From an uncultured Neomegalonema sp. (GTDB lineage: Bacteria > Pseudomonadota > Alphaproteobacteria > Rhodobacterales > Rhodobacteraceae), in contig CALKBI010000024.1 in assembly GCA_937990185.1 (NCBI GenBank), forward strand, positions 96,956 through 160,955: a stretch of 64,000 bases of DNA. Reading direction: 5' to 3'. Below the pieces are notes generated by a model. It had not been told where the DNA came from, did no database searches, and saw only the letters and a list, made by a program, of their open reading frames with translations. Shown in pieces: positions 8,867 to 18,465 of this stretch; position 1 is the stretch's first letter, and each line of letters starts with the position of its first letter. A program made the position numbers and the translations under genes.

Positions 8867-9639
8867 TTGATCGAATTGAAAAGGCGATCAAACCGCCATT
8901 CCCACGGGAAGAACGGGCTGCCTTTTGAAGAAAGGAAAATTATTTCGGCACGCCCAATCAAATCCTCTTCGGGAATGTAGTGACCACCAAAGCGCCGGCT
9001 GTCGCCGGAATTATCGCGGTTATCGCCCATGAAGAAGTAATGACCCTCGGGCACTTCATAGACTTTCGTATTGTCGCGAGCGCCGCTGTTTCGGTCTACA
9101 TTCACAGTCAGATGGGTAACGTCGTTAGGCAGGATTTCTAAGAATTGCTCTTTGACGCAAACGTTCTCGCCATCTCTTTTTTGCCGTATCGCGCATTGCT
9201 GGTTGTGTTGCGTATCGACAGGCTCGACGAAGGGATCAATCGCCTCGACTTGGACCGGTTTGCCGTTGATCGAAACAATCCCCGCATTGACCTGAATTTT
9301 GTCGCCGGGTAGCCCGATCAAGCGCTTGATGTAGTCTTTATTCCCGTCAAGTTGGTTCTTAAACACGATGACGTCGCCGCGTTCTGGCGGTGTGAACCAA
9401 ATGCGGCCCTCAAACAAAGGAGGGCTGAAAGGGATCGAATTTTTCGAATACCCATACGCATATTTAGACACGAAGAGATAATCACCGATCAGCAGCGTCG
9501 GCTTCATCGAACTTGATGGAATACTGAACGGTTGAAACAGGAAGACACGGAAGACTAAGGCAATCAAAAGCGCGTAAACAATGGTTTTTACGATTTCGCC
9601 AAGGCCATCTGATTTATCGCTAGACGAATTGTGCGCCAT
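8863..9639 (-). CDS. lepB: signal peptidase I
   Basis: Membrane serine/lysine endopeptidase that removes Sec and Tat signal peptides. One N-terminal membrane segment (TIVYALLIALVFRVFLF) is followed by the catalytic Ser44 in IPSSSMKPTLL, the general-base Lys105 in KDYIKRLIGLPGD, and the conserved GDNRDNSGDSR box. The 258-residue length is usual for alphaproteobacteria. The position before rnc is the conserved order. The 205-base gap to acpS and a promoter-like TTGACA element suggest that lepB can be transcribed separately from the rpoZ-acpS part. Confidence 0.96.
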   Translation of the reverse strand: MAHNSSSDKSDGLGEIVKTIVYALLIALVFRVFLFQPFSIPSSSMKPTLLIGDYLFVSKYAYGYSKNSIPFSPPLFEGRIWFTPPERGDVIVFKNQLDGNKDYIKRLIGLPGDKIQVNAGIVSINGKPVQVEAIDPFVEPVDTQHNQQCAIRQKRDGENVCVKEQFLEILPNDVTHLTVNVDRNSGARDNTKVYEVPEGHYFFMGDNRDNSGDSRRFGGHYIPEEDLIGRAEIIFLSSKGSPFFPWEWRFDRLFNSIN

Positions 9640-9693
9640 TTTCTGGTTCCTGTACGGTATACGTTCCGGCGCAACAGGCCCGACAAAACCGGA

Positions 9694-9722
9694 ATAAGCG
9701 TTATCGGGGCGGCTAATGTCAA
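9694..9722 (-). promoter_or_regulatory. candidate sigma-70-type promoter for lepB
   Basis: On the minus strand a perfect TTGACA (complement of 9717-9722) is followed after 17 bases by GCTTAT (complement of 9694-9699), about 55 bases before the lepB start. The -35 and spacing are ideal; the -10 is weak. It lies in the only sizeable gap of this gene string. Confidence 0.4.
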
Positions 9723-9844
9723 GCGATCTGGACCTTATAGGCGGTCCCGGAGACGGTCTTTTTCAATATGTTGTATTACGACAGGAACATAATGCCGAAT
9801 TTGTAAGGTAATGCCAAAAAGAACCTTAAATTTAGCGACATCCG

Positions 9845-10243
9845 TTATGCTGGAAGGGCTTCGATAATCACGAATGCTTGAGCATAAGGCGCATCATCAG
9901 TGATTGTTAAATGGATCTTAGGAACATGACCTTGCGGCACTAAAGCGTTGAGTCTTTCCGCTGCTCCCCCGACCAATTCCAGAGTCGGCTGTCCAGACGG
10001 TAAATTGACGACGCCCATTTCCTTCCATGCAACGCCCATTCTAATCCCTGTACCGAGTGCTTTCGAGCAAGCCTCTTTCGCGGCCCAGCGTTTTGCATAG
10101 CTAGCGGCCCGCGCCGCCCGTTTATCCGAGCGCACTCGTTCGGTTTCAGTGAAAACCCTGTTCGTGAAGCGCTCGCCAAATCGCTCTAATGTTTTTTCGA
10201 TTCGGCGAATATCTGCCAGATCAGAACCAATCCCGATTATCAT
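9845..10243 (-). CDS. acpS: holo-[acyl-carrier-protein] synthase
   Basis: Transfers 4'-phosphopantetheine from CoA to the serine of acyl carrier protein. The N-terminal [18 protein letters not shown] contains the metal-binding Asp8, and [16 protein letters not shown] holds the catalytic Glu, both typical of AcpS-type transferases. The length is 132 residues. Its ATG overlaps the pdxJ stop (ATGA), and the pdxJ-acpS pairing is widely conserved in proteobacteria. Confidence 0.96.
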   Translation of the reverse strand: MIIGIGSDLADIRRIEKTLERFGERFTNRVFTETERVRSDKRAARAASYAKRWAAKEACSKALGTGIRMGVAWKEMGVVNLPSGQPTLELVGGAAERLNALVPQGHVPKIHLTITDDAPYAQAFVIIEALPA

Positions 10244-10998
10244 GAGCCAGCAGGTGGTCGGGCGGCATCCATGACGGAGCGCATTTGGGTGATGGCGTTA
10301 GGCAATCCTGTAAAAATCGCTTCGCCGATTAGGAAATGACCGATATTCAGCTCCACAACTTCCGGGATTGCTGCGGCCATAGGCGCAGTATCGAAATCGA
10401 GGCCATGTCCGGCGTGCACTTCTAACCCCATGTCATGAGCAAGTTTGGCTGCGCTTGTGATTCGCTCTAGGTGAGCGTCGCGGGTCGCAAAGTCTCCTTC
10501 AAGATGAGCTTCACAAAGCGCACCTGTATGAAGTTCTACAACGGCAGCACCAATTTTTGCCGAAGCTTCTATTTGTGCAGGGTCTGCTTCGATAAACATC
10601 GAAACCCGGCATCCGGCGTCTCTTAAGGGTGCGACGAAGGCGCTTAGACGGTCCTGATCTTGGTGAACCCCCAAACCGCCTTCCGTTGTTCGTTCTTCAC
10701 GCCGTTCGGGGACGATACAAACAGCGTGCGGTTTATGACGCAGCGCGATTGCCTGCATTTCTTCGGTTGCCGCCATTTCAAAATTGAGTGGCACGGAGAT
10801 GTTCGCCATCAATGCGGCGATATCTTCGTCTCTGATGTGGCGGCGATCTTCACGCAAATGCGCTGTGATCCCATCGGCACCAGCTTTCTCGGCCATTTGT
10901 GCGGCTCTTACCGGAGACGGCGCATCACCGCCCCGAGCATTACGAATGGTCGCTACATGATCGATATTGACGCCTAAGCGCAGAAAGGGAACAGCCAT
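10240..10998 (-). CDS. pdxJ: pyridoxine 5'-phosphate synthase
   Basis: Last ring-forming enzyme of the DXP-dependent vitamin B6 pathway, joining 3-amino-2-oxopropyl phosphate and deoxyxylulose 5-phosphate. Family landmarks are [19 protein letters not shown] at the N-terminus, [13 protein letters not shown], the [15 protein letters not shown] loop and the [10 protein letters not shown] segment near the C-terminus. The 252-residue TIM barrel is full length. It begins 11 bases after the DUF2062 gene and overlaps acpS. Confidence 0.97.
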   Translation of the reverse strand: MAVPFLRLGVNIDHVATIRNARGGDAPSPVRAAQMAEKAGADGITAHLREDRRHIRDEDIAALMANISVPLNFEMAATEEMQAIALRHKPHAVCIVPERREERTTEGGLGVHQDQDRLSAFVAPLRDAGCRVSMFIEADPAQIEASAKIGAAVVELHTGALCEAHLEGDFATRDAHLERITSAAKLAHDMGLEVHAGHGLDFDTAPMAAAIPEVVELNIGHFLIGEAIFTGLPNAITQMRSVMDAARPPAGS

Positions 10999-11009
10999 CG
11001 GTTGAGTTC

Positions 11010-11687
11010 CTATGAAGAGACAGGAGCCTTAGTAGCTGATTTCATCTTGTTGATGCTATTGGAATTCTTTTTTGCGGACAGTTTTTCTTTGCGGCGTTTT
11101 TGATACGCGGCGATTGCAGGCCGGAATAAGAAATAACAGATGATTGCCACGACCATGCCGACTGCAAGACCGCCCACGAAGTAGGGAATCATCACCTGTT
11201 CCCAGAAATCCATGAACCGAACCTTGGTCACACTCCACGAAACCGCATTTTCAACATGAAAGCCTACGCCTTGGAGTAGGGCGTTCCATAGCAGAGCGCC
11301 CACATCGGCGAATGCTGACATAACGCCTTCACCGTCGACGCTCTGGTTTTGGCCTCCCATGAGGACGCGGCCTGCGCCCAGCGAGGATGTAGCGATTAAC
11401 GGAAAGCTAAGAGGGTTGCCCACTATCGTTCCGAACAGTCCAGCGACAACATTTGCGCGCAACACCCATGCTAGGAATGCAGCAACGAAGAAATGACAGC
11501 CGAAGAGTGGCGTAAAAGACGCCAACGCACCGCAGGCGAAGCCCAATGCGATTTTTTCTGGCGTATCGCGGATTCTCTGGACACGCCGCCCTATGTATTT
11601 CCACCCGCGCGTGTAACCGCGTCCGGGAAAGACGAAAGCCACACAGCGACGCCAAAACGTCCTGGGGTCTCGTCTCTTGAAAACCAT
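11010..11687 (-). CDS. DUF2062 membrane protein
   Basis: A 225-residue inner-membrane protein of the DUF2062 family, whose function is not known. The N-terminal basic segment ([20 protein letters not shown]) is followed by the family core: [54 protein letters not shown], and a late membrane helix ([22 protein letters not shown]). The tail is highly basic with several KK pairs. The gene is regularly found between pyrE and pdxJ in alphaproteobacteria, as here. GGAGGG precedes the ATG at good spacing, just after a short hairpin. Confidence 0.9.
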   Translation of the reverse strand: MVFKRRDPRTFWRRCVAFVFPGRGYTRGWKYIGRRVQRIRDTPEKIALGFACGALASFTPLFGCHFFVAAFLAWVLRANVVAGLFGTIVGNPLSFPLIATSSLGAGRVLMGGQNQSVDGEGVMSAFADVGALLWNALLQGVGFHVENAVSWSVTKVRFMDFWEQVMIPYFVGGLAVGMVVAIICYFLFRPAIAAYQKRRKEKLSAKKNSNSINKMKSATKAPVSS

Positions 11688-11703
11688 AGCGGCCCTCCAA
11701 TAC

Positions 11704-11719
11704 GCCGTTAGAAAACGGC
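11704..11719 (-). other. intercistronic hairpin between pyrE and the DUF2062 gene
   Basis: A perfect 6-base-pair stem, GCCGTT/AACGGC, with a 4-base loop sits in the 41-base gap between pyrE and the DUF2062 gene. On the transcribed strand no T tract follows, so it is more likely an RNA-stability or processing hairpin than a terminator. Confidence 0.45.
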
Positions 11720-11728
11720 TAAATTCAA

Positions 11729-12325
11729 CTACGTCGCGGTATTCAGCCCCCGGCTTCCGGGCTTGATTGCCGGAATTTTCGCCAGTTCGGAAGGAACCTG
11801 ATCCACAGTATACGACGGAACAGTTAATGATACGAGTGAGGTCAAAGGACGGCCAATATTTGCCGACCCTGCGCTTCTATCGACCAGACAGGCCCCACCA
11901 ATAACCTCGCCGCCGTGATTTGTGATCGTTTCGATACATTCGCGAGATGATAAGCCAGTTGTAACAACGTCTTCAACCATCAGACATCGCGAGCCTTTTG
12001 GGATTTCAAAGCCCCGCCGAAAAGTAAATGCGCCGTCAACACGTTCGGCAAAAACAGACGGGAGATTTAGTTGCCGTGCAACTTCATACCCGACAATGAC
12101 CCCGCCCATCGCGGGCGAAATACAAATATCGAAAGCATTTTCACCAAACTGTGCTCGGATTTTAGCTGCGAGAGCGCCACAAACCCTGTCCGCCCGTGCC
12201 GGGTCCATCAAAACGCGCGCACATTGAAGGTAAATTGGACTGCGTAAACCCGAAGACAGAATGAAATGGCCTTCCAGCAATGCTTCCGCCTCGCGAAATT
12301 CCGCGAGTGCCTCATCCTGTGTCAT
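11729..12325 (-). CDS. pyrE: orotate phosphoribosyltransferase
   Basis: Converts orotate and PRPP to orotidine 5'-phosphate in pyrimidine synthesis. The PRPP-binding signature is CLMVEDVVTTGLSSRECI; FAERVDGAFTFRRGFEIPKG provides the mobile catalytic loop; ILSSGLRSPIYLQ is the N-terminal orotate-site region. I place the start at ATG 12325 with GGGG 7 bases upstream, giving MTQDEALAEFREAEALL; an in-frame TTG four codons earlier is possible. The length is 198 residues. Confidence 0.95.
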   Translation of the reverse strand: MTQDEALAEFREAEALLEGHFILSSGLRSPIYLQCARVLMDPARADRVCGALAAKIRAQFGENAFDICISPAMGGVIVGYEVARQLNLPSVFAERVDGAFTFRRGFEIPKGSRCLMVEDVVTTGLSSRECIETITNHGGEVIGGACLVDRSAGSANIGRPLTSLVSLTVPSYTVDQVPSELAKIPAIKPGSRGLNTAT

Positions 12326-12349
12326 TAATAGCCCCAACTGCGAACTGCG

Positions 12350-14557
12350 TTAACTCTCGTTGTTAATACGATCCACTTGGTCGACTCTAGGATGATTGTC
12401 CAGCGTCTTAAGTATTTTGTGAAGGTGGCGGGCGTCCCGAACCTCTAAATCCAGCCTCACGCGCCAATAGCTCGATTTTCTCTCAACGATGGAAAGATTA
12501 ACAATATTAGCGTCTAGCGCCCCGACGCCTGTGCAAACCGCACCTAATGCGCCCGGTTCATTGGCCAAAATGATCGAGAGGGTAACAGGATACTCTGCAT
12601 GGCTGTCTGCATTCTCTCCCCAGAACATATCAAGCCATGTATCGGCGTTGTCCTCATCTTCAATGAGTTCAGGGCAATCGATTCGGTGAAGAATTGCACC
12701 ACCATCACGTTGATCTATGACACCGACAATACGCTCAAATGGGATAGGGTTGCAGCTGGAGCAAAACCTATGAGCTGGGCTTTGTTCAGCACCGCGCACC
12801 ATGACAACGGGTTCTTCACTACGGGAAATCTCAGCGCTTGCTTCTCTTGCCGGGTCCGCGGCCTCGAAGACGGCTTGTGGCGTTAGTTGCGATTCGCCCA
12901 CGGCGACGAAAAGAGCACCTGGATGATCCAGATTCAAAGCCGCAACAGCGCGCAGTAAATCTTCTTGGCGCAGCTCATAGCCAGCTTTTTTGAATGTGCG
13001 CCGAAGCAGTTGCTCGCCAAACCGAGAAAACTCGCCACGTTTACGCTCTTTCAGTGCGCGGCGAATCGACGACTTTGCGCGTCCTGTGACAACCATGTCT
13101 TCCCAGCTGTCGTTAGGGTGCTGGCCGTCCGAACGCAGGAGTTGCACTGTCTGGCCATTGCGAAGTGGTTTCCAGAGCGGTGCTTGGTGGCCGTCAATAC
13201 GCGCCCCGACACAATGATTGCCGACCTCAGTATGAACTGCATACGCGAAATCCAACACCGTCGCGCCTCTCGGCAACGGTTTAACATCACCACGCGGTGT
13301 GAAGCAGAATACCTGATCGTGGTACATCTCCAGTTTGACGTGTTCGAGGAACTCAGTTGGCGGCGCACCTTGTTCCAGCTTTTGCAAAACATCTTTGAGC
13401 CACAGCGTCGGACCCACGGCATAGGGGTTCGCTGTCCTCACGCCATCGCGGTACGACCAGTGTGCAGCGACGCCACCTTCTGCGACTTCCTGCATCTCCT
13501 GAGTGCGGATCTGTACCTCGATCCGCCAACCGCTTTTGTTGATTACGGTCGTGTGCAGGGAGGAGTAGCCATTCCCTTTAGGGTTTGAAATATAATCCTT
13601 AAATCGTCCTGGCACGACTTTCCATCGTTGGTGAATCGCGCCGAGCGCGGCATAACAATCGCTAATCGTGTTTGTTACGACGCGAAAGCCCGCGAGGTCG
13701 GACAGGTTTTCAAATCCAACCTTTTCCCGCTCCATCTTACGCCAGATCGAGTAAGGGCGTTTTTGGCGACCATCGACCTCGGCAGTAATATTAACCTCAT
13801 CGAGAACAGTGCGGATTTCATCAACAATGTTCGAGACAACGATCTCACCGTGTTCTTTGCGTAGGCGAGCGAACCGGCGCAGCACAGAGGTTCGTGCACC
13901 GGGTACGAGGGTTCGCATGGTGAGGTCTTCAAGTTCTTCTCGCATGGCCTGCATCCCCATGCGGCCCGCAAGTGGTGCGTAGACTTCCATTGTTTCGCGC
14001 GCGATGCGTTCGCGACGTTCATCGGATAGATTGCCGAGTGTTCGCATGTTGTGCAGGCGATCCGCCAGTTTCACCAGCAGAACTCGTGCATCTTGCGCGA
14101 CTGCAAGTATCAGTTTTCGGAAATTCTCAGCCTGTGCTTGTTCGCGCGTATTAAGAACCTGATCCCGTCGTTCGATCTCGCTGAGCTTTGTAACACCGGC
14201 AACAAGGTCGGCGATTTCAGATCCGAATTGCTCCGAGAGCATTGCCAGCGTTACATCAGTGTCTTCGACGACATCGTGGAGGAGTGCAGTAGCAATCGTC
14301 GCATCATCAAGCCGTAAGTCGGCGAGCAGATTTGCCACCGCAATTGGATGGATAAAATAGGGTTCTCCGTTCGCCCGTTTTTGCGGAGCGTGCGAGGCTT
14401 CGCCAAATAAAAAAGCCCGCTCTAATACCGTACCATCTCGGTGCGGATTATAGCGGGCCGTTTTAATCAGCAGATCTTCGAGTTCGCGTGTAAAGACGCG
14501 CGGCGCAGCATTTGCTGCGCCTGAATGCGGCAGGTTTAGCCCCGCCGCCCCCGGCAT
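12350..14557 (-). CDS. rel: bifunctional (p)ppGpp synthetase/hydrolase (Rel/SpoT)
   Basis: Makes and degrades the stringent-response alarmone. The hydrolase HD domain is intact (PYFIHPIAVA, then HDVVEDT at 94-100). The synthetase domain shows the RFKD form of the R-x-K-D motif that is usual in bifunctional enzymes, plus NPKGNGYSSLHTTV. A TGS domain follows (VFCFTPRGDVKPLPRGATVLDFAYAVH), and an ACT domain closes the 735-residue protein (TLSIILANEPGALGAVCTGVG). It is the only rel/spoT copy in the window, consistent with the single-copy habit of alphaproteobacteria. Its ATG overlaps the rpoZ stop (TAATG). The N-terminus is slightly longer than usual, with an Ala/Gly-rich start. Confidence 0.96.
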   Translation of the reverse strand: MPGAAGLNLPHSGAANAAPRVFTRELEDLLIKTARYNPHRDGTVLERAFLFGEASHAPQKRANGEPYFIHPIAVANLLADLRLDDATIATALLHDVVEDTDVTLAMLSEQFGSEIADLVAGVTKLSEIERRDQVLNTREQAQAENFRKLILAVAQDARVLLVKLADRLHNMRTLGNLSDERRERIARETMEVYAPLAGRMGMQAMREELEDLTMRTLVPGARTSVLRRFARLRKEHGEIVVSNIVDEIRTVLDEVNITAEVDGRQKRPYSIWRKMEREKVGFENLSDLAGFRVVTNTISDCYAALGAIHQRWKVVPGRFKDYISNPKGNGYSSLHTTVINKSGWRIEVQIRTQEMQEVAEGGVAAHWSYRDGVRTANPYAVGPTLWLKDVLQKLEQGAPPTEFLEHVKLEMYHDQVFCFTPRGDVKPLPRGATVLDFAYAVHTEVGNHCVGARIDGHQAPLWKPLRNGQTVQLLRSDGQHPNDSWEDMVVTGRAKSSIRRALKERKRGEFSRFGEQLLRRTFKKAGYELRQEDLLRAVAALNLDHPGALFVAVGESQLTPQAVFEAADPAREASAEISRSEEPVVMVRGAEQSPAHRFCSSCNPIPFERIVGVIDQRDGGAILHRIDCPELIEDEDNADTWLDMFWGENADSHAEYPVTLSIILANEPGALGAVCTGVGALDANIVNLSIVERKSSYWRVRLDLEVRDARHLHKILKTLDNHPRVDQVDRINNES

Positions 14558-14904
14558 TAGCGGGGAGGGCTTTCGGCTTGAAGAGCGCGGATCAACTCTT
14601 CTTCCGAAAGGTCTTCTTCAGCAGCATCGCCTTCACCCATCAGGGCAGCCATGTTGTCATCTTCAGGTTCATCAACTTCGACTTGCTTCTGCAGAGAAGA
14701 AATTGCTTCTTCACGAAGTTCATCCGGCTCCAGCGCGGTTTCAGCGATTTCGCGCAACGCAACGACAGGATTTTTGTCGTCATCACGCTCAACGAGCATT
14801 TCTGACCCCGTTGAAATCAGCCTTGCGCGGTGAGCCGCCAGCATGACAACCTCAAAGCGATTTGGAATCTTTTCGACACAATCTTCGACTGTAACGCGAG
14901 CCAT
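14557..14904 (-). CDS. rpoZ: RNA polymerase omega subunit
   Basis: A 115-residue omega subunit. The N-terminal core [22 protein letters not shown] and the [10 protein letters not shown] helix are the conserved parts. The C-terminal third is a long acidic extension ([23 protein letters not shown]), common in alphaproteobacterial omega. AAGGAG stands before the ATG. It heads the rel-pyrE-DUF2062-pdxJ-acpS transcript and directly follows the petABC terminator. Confidence 0.95.
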   Translation of the reverse strand: MARVTVEDCVEKIPNRFEVVMLAAHRARLISTGSEMLVERDDDKNPVVALREIAETALEPDELREEAISSLQKQVEVDEPEDDNMAALMGEGDAAEEDLSEEELIRALQAESPPR

Positions 14905-14939
14905 TGTCGCTCCTTCAATATAGGGATCGCCGACTAATC

Positions 14940-14973
14940 AAAAAAAGAACGCCGAGTCAAGATAACGGCGTCC
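14940..14973 (-). terminator. Rho-independent terminator of petABC
   Basis: On the minus strand a stem ACGCCG/CGGCGT (complement of 14966-14971 and 14949-14954) with an 11-base loop is followed by a run of seven T residues (A tract at 14940-14946). It lies between petC and rpoZ, both transcribed leftward, so it should end the bc1 transcript. The rpoZ promoter must then lie at or inside this structure. Confidence 0.75.
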
Positions 14974-15031
14974 TTAGTTTTGTCCAGAGCGGCTTACGCT
15001 TTAGGTGCGTAAATCGCTGCAGTTTTCCTGA

Positions 15032-15769
15032 TTACTCAGGATGTTTGACATTCGCCCAGATGCGGCGGTTAACGAAGAACAGCAGTACGGCGAAAATCAG
15101 CAAGAACACGATATTCCGTATTCCGGCTTGCTTGCGCTCGATCATCGTTGGCTCTGCTGCCCACATCAGGAATTGCGAAATATCTCTCGCTTCGCGCTCC
15201 AGCGTTGGTTCGGTTCCGTCGCCATACTCAACATCGTCACCCCAAAGTGGGGGAGCCATGTTGATCCATCCGCCCGGATACGCCTTATTTTCATAGAGCG
15301 TCGTACCGGCGATCTCTTTTTCTTCACCCGTATATCCGGTGAGGATTGAGTAGATGTGTACTGCGCCGTCTGCCCGTGCTTTTGCGAGCAAAGACATGTC
15401 AGGAGCGCCAGCATTAGTGACAGCCGGGAAATAGTCATACGTCTTTGCAGGGACCAGTTCGCCGCTTGCATCTTCGACTTCATAACCGGCCTCGGCGATA
15501 AACGCTTTGACCTGATCCTCAGATAAGCCCGGGCCGTTTTCGTCCGCAAGCGTTCTGAAGGCTACGAATTTCATGCCGTGGCAACCAGCGCAAATGCCTT
15601 GATAGATTTGCAAACCACGTTGCAAAGCTGCCCGGTCGTAGGCACCAAACGGTCCCTCGAACGAAAATTCGACGTCGGCGTGCTCGACATCACCGCCGGC
15701 AGCGAACGCTCCGGTAGTCATCGCGCAAGCGAGTGCCAGTGACGCGAGGACGGATTTAATCATTTTCAT
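15032..15769 (-). CDS. petC: ubiquinol-cytochrome c reductase, cytochrome c1
   Basis: Membrane-anchored c-type cytochrome of the bc1 complex that passes electrons from the Rieske centre to soluble cytochrome c. The signal peptide MKMIKSVLASLALACAMTTGAFA is followed by the heme-attachment site CAGCH (Cys60, Cys63, His64), the probable Met ligand region GGWINMAPPLW, and a C-terminal anchor (IVFLLIFAVLLFFV). A frame extends upstream into petB, but ATG 15769 gives a proper signal peptide and lies 20 bases beyond the petB stop. The c1 here is separate from cytochrome b, unlike the fused fbcH of Bradyrhizobium. Confidence 0.95.
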   Translation of the reverse strand: MKMIKSVLASLALACAMTTGAFAAGGDVEHADVEFSFEGPFGAYDRAALQRGLQIYQGICAGCHGMKFVAFRTLADENGPGLSEDQVKAFIAEAGYEVEDASGELVPAKTYDYFPAVTNAGAPDMSLLAKARADGAVHIYSILTGYTGEEKEIAGTTLYENKAYPGGWINMAPPLWGDDVEYGDGTEPTLEREARDISQFLMWAAEPTMIERKQAGIRNIVFLLIFAVLLFFVNRRIWANVKHPE

Positions 15770-15788
15770 CGTTTCCATTCCCTCTCGA

Positions 15789-17129
15789 TCACTCTGCTGG
15801 CTGAAGCGCGGAGGCTTCTGCGTCTGTTTTATCGCCGCCCGGTTTGATGCCGTGTTTCTCATTGAATGCGGCTTCAACAGTCTCAGGACGCGCAAGCGGT
15901 TTCTCGATCAATCCAACAACAGGAAGAACGATCAAGAAGTGAATGAACCAGTAGGCTGTCGCGATCAACGCAATGATTGGATAGATGCCCTCCGCTGGTT
16001 TTCCTCCGACCCACATCAGGACGAAAAAGTCGATTACGAGCAGCAGGAACCACCAACGGTATATTGGACGATACGTCGTTGACCGAACACGGCTCGTATC
16101 GAGCCATGGCACGAAGGCGAGAACAGCGATTGCACCGAACATGGCAAGCACACCGCCAAGCTTGGCTGTGAATGGCATGATCATCATGATCCAAAGATCA
16201 TCGGTGATGGCACGAAGGATCGCGTAGAATGGCAGGAAGTACCACTCAGGAACGATGTGAGCGGGTGTTACCAGCGGGTTCGCTTCGATATAGTTATCCG
16301 GGTGTCCGAGATAGTTCGGCGCAAAGAATGTGAACGCGACGAATAGGATCAAGAATATCACAATCGCATAGAGGTCTTTGATGGCGATGTATGGTGTGAA
16401 GGGAACTGTATCCTTTTTCACATTCTCAATGCTGTCCTTGCGGATTTCAACGCCTGTCGGGTTCGTATTGCCAACATGGTGAAGCGCCCAAATATGAAGG
16501 ACAGTTAGTCCCGCAATTACAAATGGCAGCAAATAGTGTAGCGAAAACATACGGTTCAGTGTTGCTTCGCCCACTGCAGGACCACCCCAGAGCCATGTCG
16601 TAAGGCTGTCACCGACAAGCGGGATCGCTCCGAACAGGGACGTAATAACTTTCGCACCCCAAAAGCTCATTTGTCCCCAAGGAAGAACGTATCCCATGAA
16701 GGCCGTTGCCATCATAACGACGTAGATCAAGACGCCGATAATCCAGAGCAACTCACGTGGGGCTTTATATGAACCGTAGTAAAGACCACGGAAGATATGC
16801 GCGTAAACGGCGATAAAGAAGAATGACGCCCCATTTGCGTGTGCATACCGCAGCAACCAACCGCCATTCACATCCCGCATGATGTGCTCAACGGATCTGA
16901 ACGAGGCTTCGTCGCCGACTTGATAGTGCATTGACAGGACGATGCCGGTCACGATCTGGATGACGAGGAAAAGAACCAGAATGCCACCGAATACATAGGC
17001 ATAGTTCAGGTTTTTCGGCGTCGGAAAGTTTTGCAGGTGTGAGATCAGGCCGCCAATCGGCAGGCGTTCTTCAACCCAAGACGCAGCGCCGGGCTTTGGC
17101 TCGTAATGCTCCTGAGGAATATTTCCCAT
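15789..17129 (-). CDS. petB: cytochrome b of the bc1 complex
   Basis: Quinol-oxidising membrane subunit with two b hemes. Eight membrane segments are recognisable. The heme-ligand helices contain [15 protein letters not shown] and [21 protein letters not shown], and the quinol-site PEWY motif is in [16 protein letters not shown]. The protein has 446 residues including a hydrophilic C-terminal tail ([16 protein letters not shown]). It begins 12 bases after petA, so petA, petB and petC are one operon. Confidence 0.97.
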   Translation of the reverse strand: MGNIPQEHYEPKPGAASWVEERLPIGGLISHLQNFPTPKNLNYAYVFGGILVLFLVIQIVTGIVLSMHYQVGDEASFRSVEHIMRDVNGGWLLRYAHANGASFFFIAVYAHIFRGLYYGSYKAPRELLWIIGVLIYVVMMATAFMGYVLPWGQMSFWGAKVITSLFGAIPLVGDSLTTWLWGGPAVGEATLNRMFSLHYLLPFVIAGLTVLHIWALHHVGNTNPTGVEIRKDSIENVKKDTVPFTPYIAIKDLYAIVIFLILFVAFTFFAPNYLGHPDNYIEANPLVTPAHIVPEWYFLPFYAILRAITDDLWIMMIMPFTAKLGGVLAMFGAIAVLAFVPWLDTSRVRSTTYRPIYRWWFLLLVIDFFVLMWVGGKPAEGIYPIIALIATAYWFIHFLIVLPVVGLIEKPLARPETVEAAFNEKHGIKPGGDKTDAEASALQPAE

Positions 17130-17141
17130 AATTTCTGTCCC

Positions 17142-17711
17142 TTACCCGAGCTTCAGCGTGTTTTCGTCGAGGAATCTTGCGACCGGAATCGGTAGATTTG
17201 TCGGTGCAGGCCCTTTGCGGATACGTCCGGCGGTATCGTAATGCGACCCATGGCAAGGGCAGAACCAACCGCCGAAGTCTCCAGCTTCACCAACCGGAAC
17301 ACAGCCAAGGTGCGTACAAACGCCGCTCATTACGAGGAAATCGCGCTCCGGATCGACTAAGCGGTGCTTCAGAGTCGCAGTGTCATCAGGATGCAGCGCA
17401 TTCTGGGCGTTTTGGTCTTTCAGGTCGCCAAGAGGGGTTTCCTCAGCGGCGGCTTTCTCTTCATCGGTAAGACGACGAATGAAAACAGGAGACTTCAGGA
17501 AGGTAACCGTAACCTGCTGACCAACTTCGATTGCGCTGACATCGACATCAATTGATGAAAGAGCGCGCTCTGTGGCGCTTGGATTCATCTGGTCGATCAA
17601 TGGCCAGACAGTTGCTGCTAAACCAACGGCTCCCATTGCGCCGGTTGCCAAAAACAAAACGTCCCTGCGATCCGGTTCATTGCCGTCGCCCGTCCCATGA
17701 GTATGCGCCAC
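17142..17711 (-). CDS. petA: Rieske iron-sulfur subunit of the bc1 complex
   Basis: The [2Fe-2S] subunit that takes the first electron from quinol. The cluster ligands are in CTHLGC and CPCHGS. The N-terminus carries a twin-arginine signal-anchor ([23 protein letters not shown]), as expected for Tat-exported Rieske proteins. I set the start at GTG 17711 because AAGGAG lies 6 bases upstream and the protein then begins (M)[10 protein letters not shown] as in the family; the longer frame (to 17804) lacks a ribosome binding site. This gives 189 residues. It is the first gene of petABC. Confidence 0.95.
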   Translation of the reverse strand: MAHTHGTGDGNEPDRRDVLFLATGAMGAVGLAATVWPLIDQMNPSATERALSSIDVDVSAIEVGQQVTVTFLKSPVFIRRLTDEEKAAAEETPLGDLKDQNAQNALHPDDTATLKHRLVDPERDFLVMSGVCTHLGCVPVGEAGDFGGWFCPCHGSHYDTAGRIRKGPAPTNLPIPVARFLDENTLKLG

Positions 17712-17869
17712 GATTGGCTCCTTAATAGGCATTTCGACCGCCGCACGGCAGTCAATCAAATCAAGGGTGTTATAGTCAGGTAATTCGCTGCGTCCAGATG
17801 GCAAAATAACCCAATTGACGCAGTTTCATTCGATATGCCCTAAATGGGGTGCGCTATAGAGTGATTAGG

Positions 17870-17896
17870 TGTGATGAACATCACAGCACTTGTGCT
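17870..17896. promoter_or_regulatory. two adjoining palindromes in the petA/17942 divergent promoter region
   Basis: TGTGATGAACATCACA (17870-17885) is a perfect 7+7 inverted repeat with a 2-base centre and also matches the CRP-type pattern TGTGA-N6-TCACA. It is followed, sharing one base, by AGCACTTGTGCT (17885-17896), a 5+5 repeat around TT. They lie 160 bases before petA and about 45 bases before the gene at 17942. A CRP/FNR-family site is the natural reading; the exact regulator is unknown. Confidence 0.5.
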
Positions 17897-17941
17897 GAAA
17901 AACTGATTATATGAGATCATCTTATACTGGGGGGTATTGAG

Positions 17942-18337
17942 ATGCTTGAAGAATTAGAAATTGAGTTTGCGGACCTTTACGCAGATCGAGACGAAGCAGC
18001 GATTCAGGCGCTTTCTAGCGGTTTGCGCGGTGATTCCACTGCGCTTGAGCCGCATATAGAGGCCAATCTGCAAGAATGCGCAGCAATGGCTTTGTATCAT
18101 GGTCGTCGTATGGAAATGAAAACCCAAGATGCGTTTGATGCATTAGCGGCGATCTGTCTGGTGCTCGAAGACAGTCGAGTTGAGTTTTTCGAAAATGTTT
18201 TTCTGAATCGTATGATGCTTAATCCAAATCTGACACCAACAGAAAAACTCAATCGGATTCTCGAAGTGGTCGTCGGAACAATCCCGCGATGGGCGCCTCA
18301 CGTTTCAAATGACAACGCTGCGCGCAAATCTTCATAA
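17942..18337 (+). CDS. hypothetical protein divergent from the bc1 operon
   Basis: A 131-residue soluble, acidic, mainly helical protein that I do not recognise. It starts MLEELEIEFADLYADRDEAA, has a helical centre (LQECAAMALYHGRRMEMKTQDAFDALAA split by short turns) and a C-terminal part with LNPNLTPTEKLNRILEVVV. A G-rich Shine-Dalgarno (GGGGGGT) stands 7 bases before the ATG and a TATACT-like -10 lies just upstream. It shares its promoter region with petABC and the CRP-like palindrome, which may link it to respiration, but nothing in the protein itself shows that. Confidence 0.7.
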   Translation: MLEELEIEFADLYADRDEAAIQALSSGLRGDSTALEPHIEANLQECAAMALYHGRRMEMKTQDAFDALAAICLVLEDSRVEFFENVFLNRMMLNPNLTPTEKLNRILEVVVGTIPRWAPHVSNDNAARKSS

Positions 18338-18465
18338 GCACGCTGTTTTGCCGTTAAATTGCCTTTCTCTCACGAATACGCTCCAACTCCCATAGGTTGT
18401 TGAAGGCCCGCTTTAAACAACGAGTTTGTGTGGGTGTTGCGTAATTTTGCGAGGGATGGGCGATT

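Noticed and set aside
12965..13588. 207-codon plus-strand frame inside rel
   Set aside because: Antisense shadow of the synthetase and TGS domains of a well-conserved gene.
15770..15895. N-terminal extension of cytochrome c1 overlapping petB
   Set aside because: The longer frame would place 42 basic residues before the signal peptide; ATG 15769 is the sensible start.
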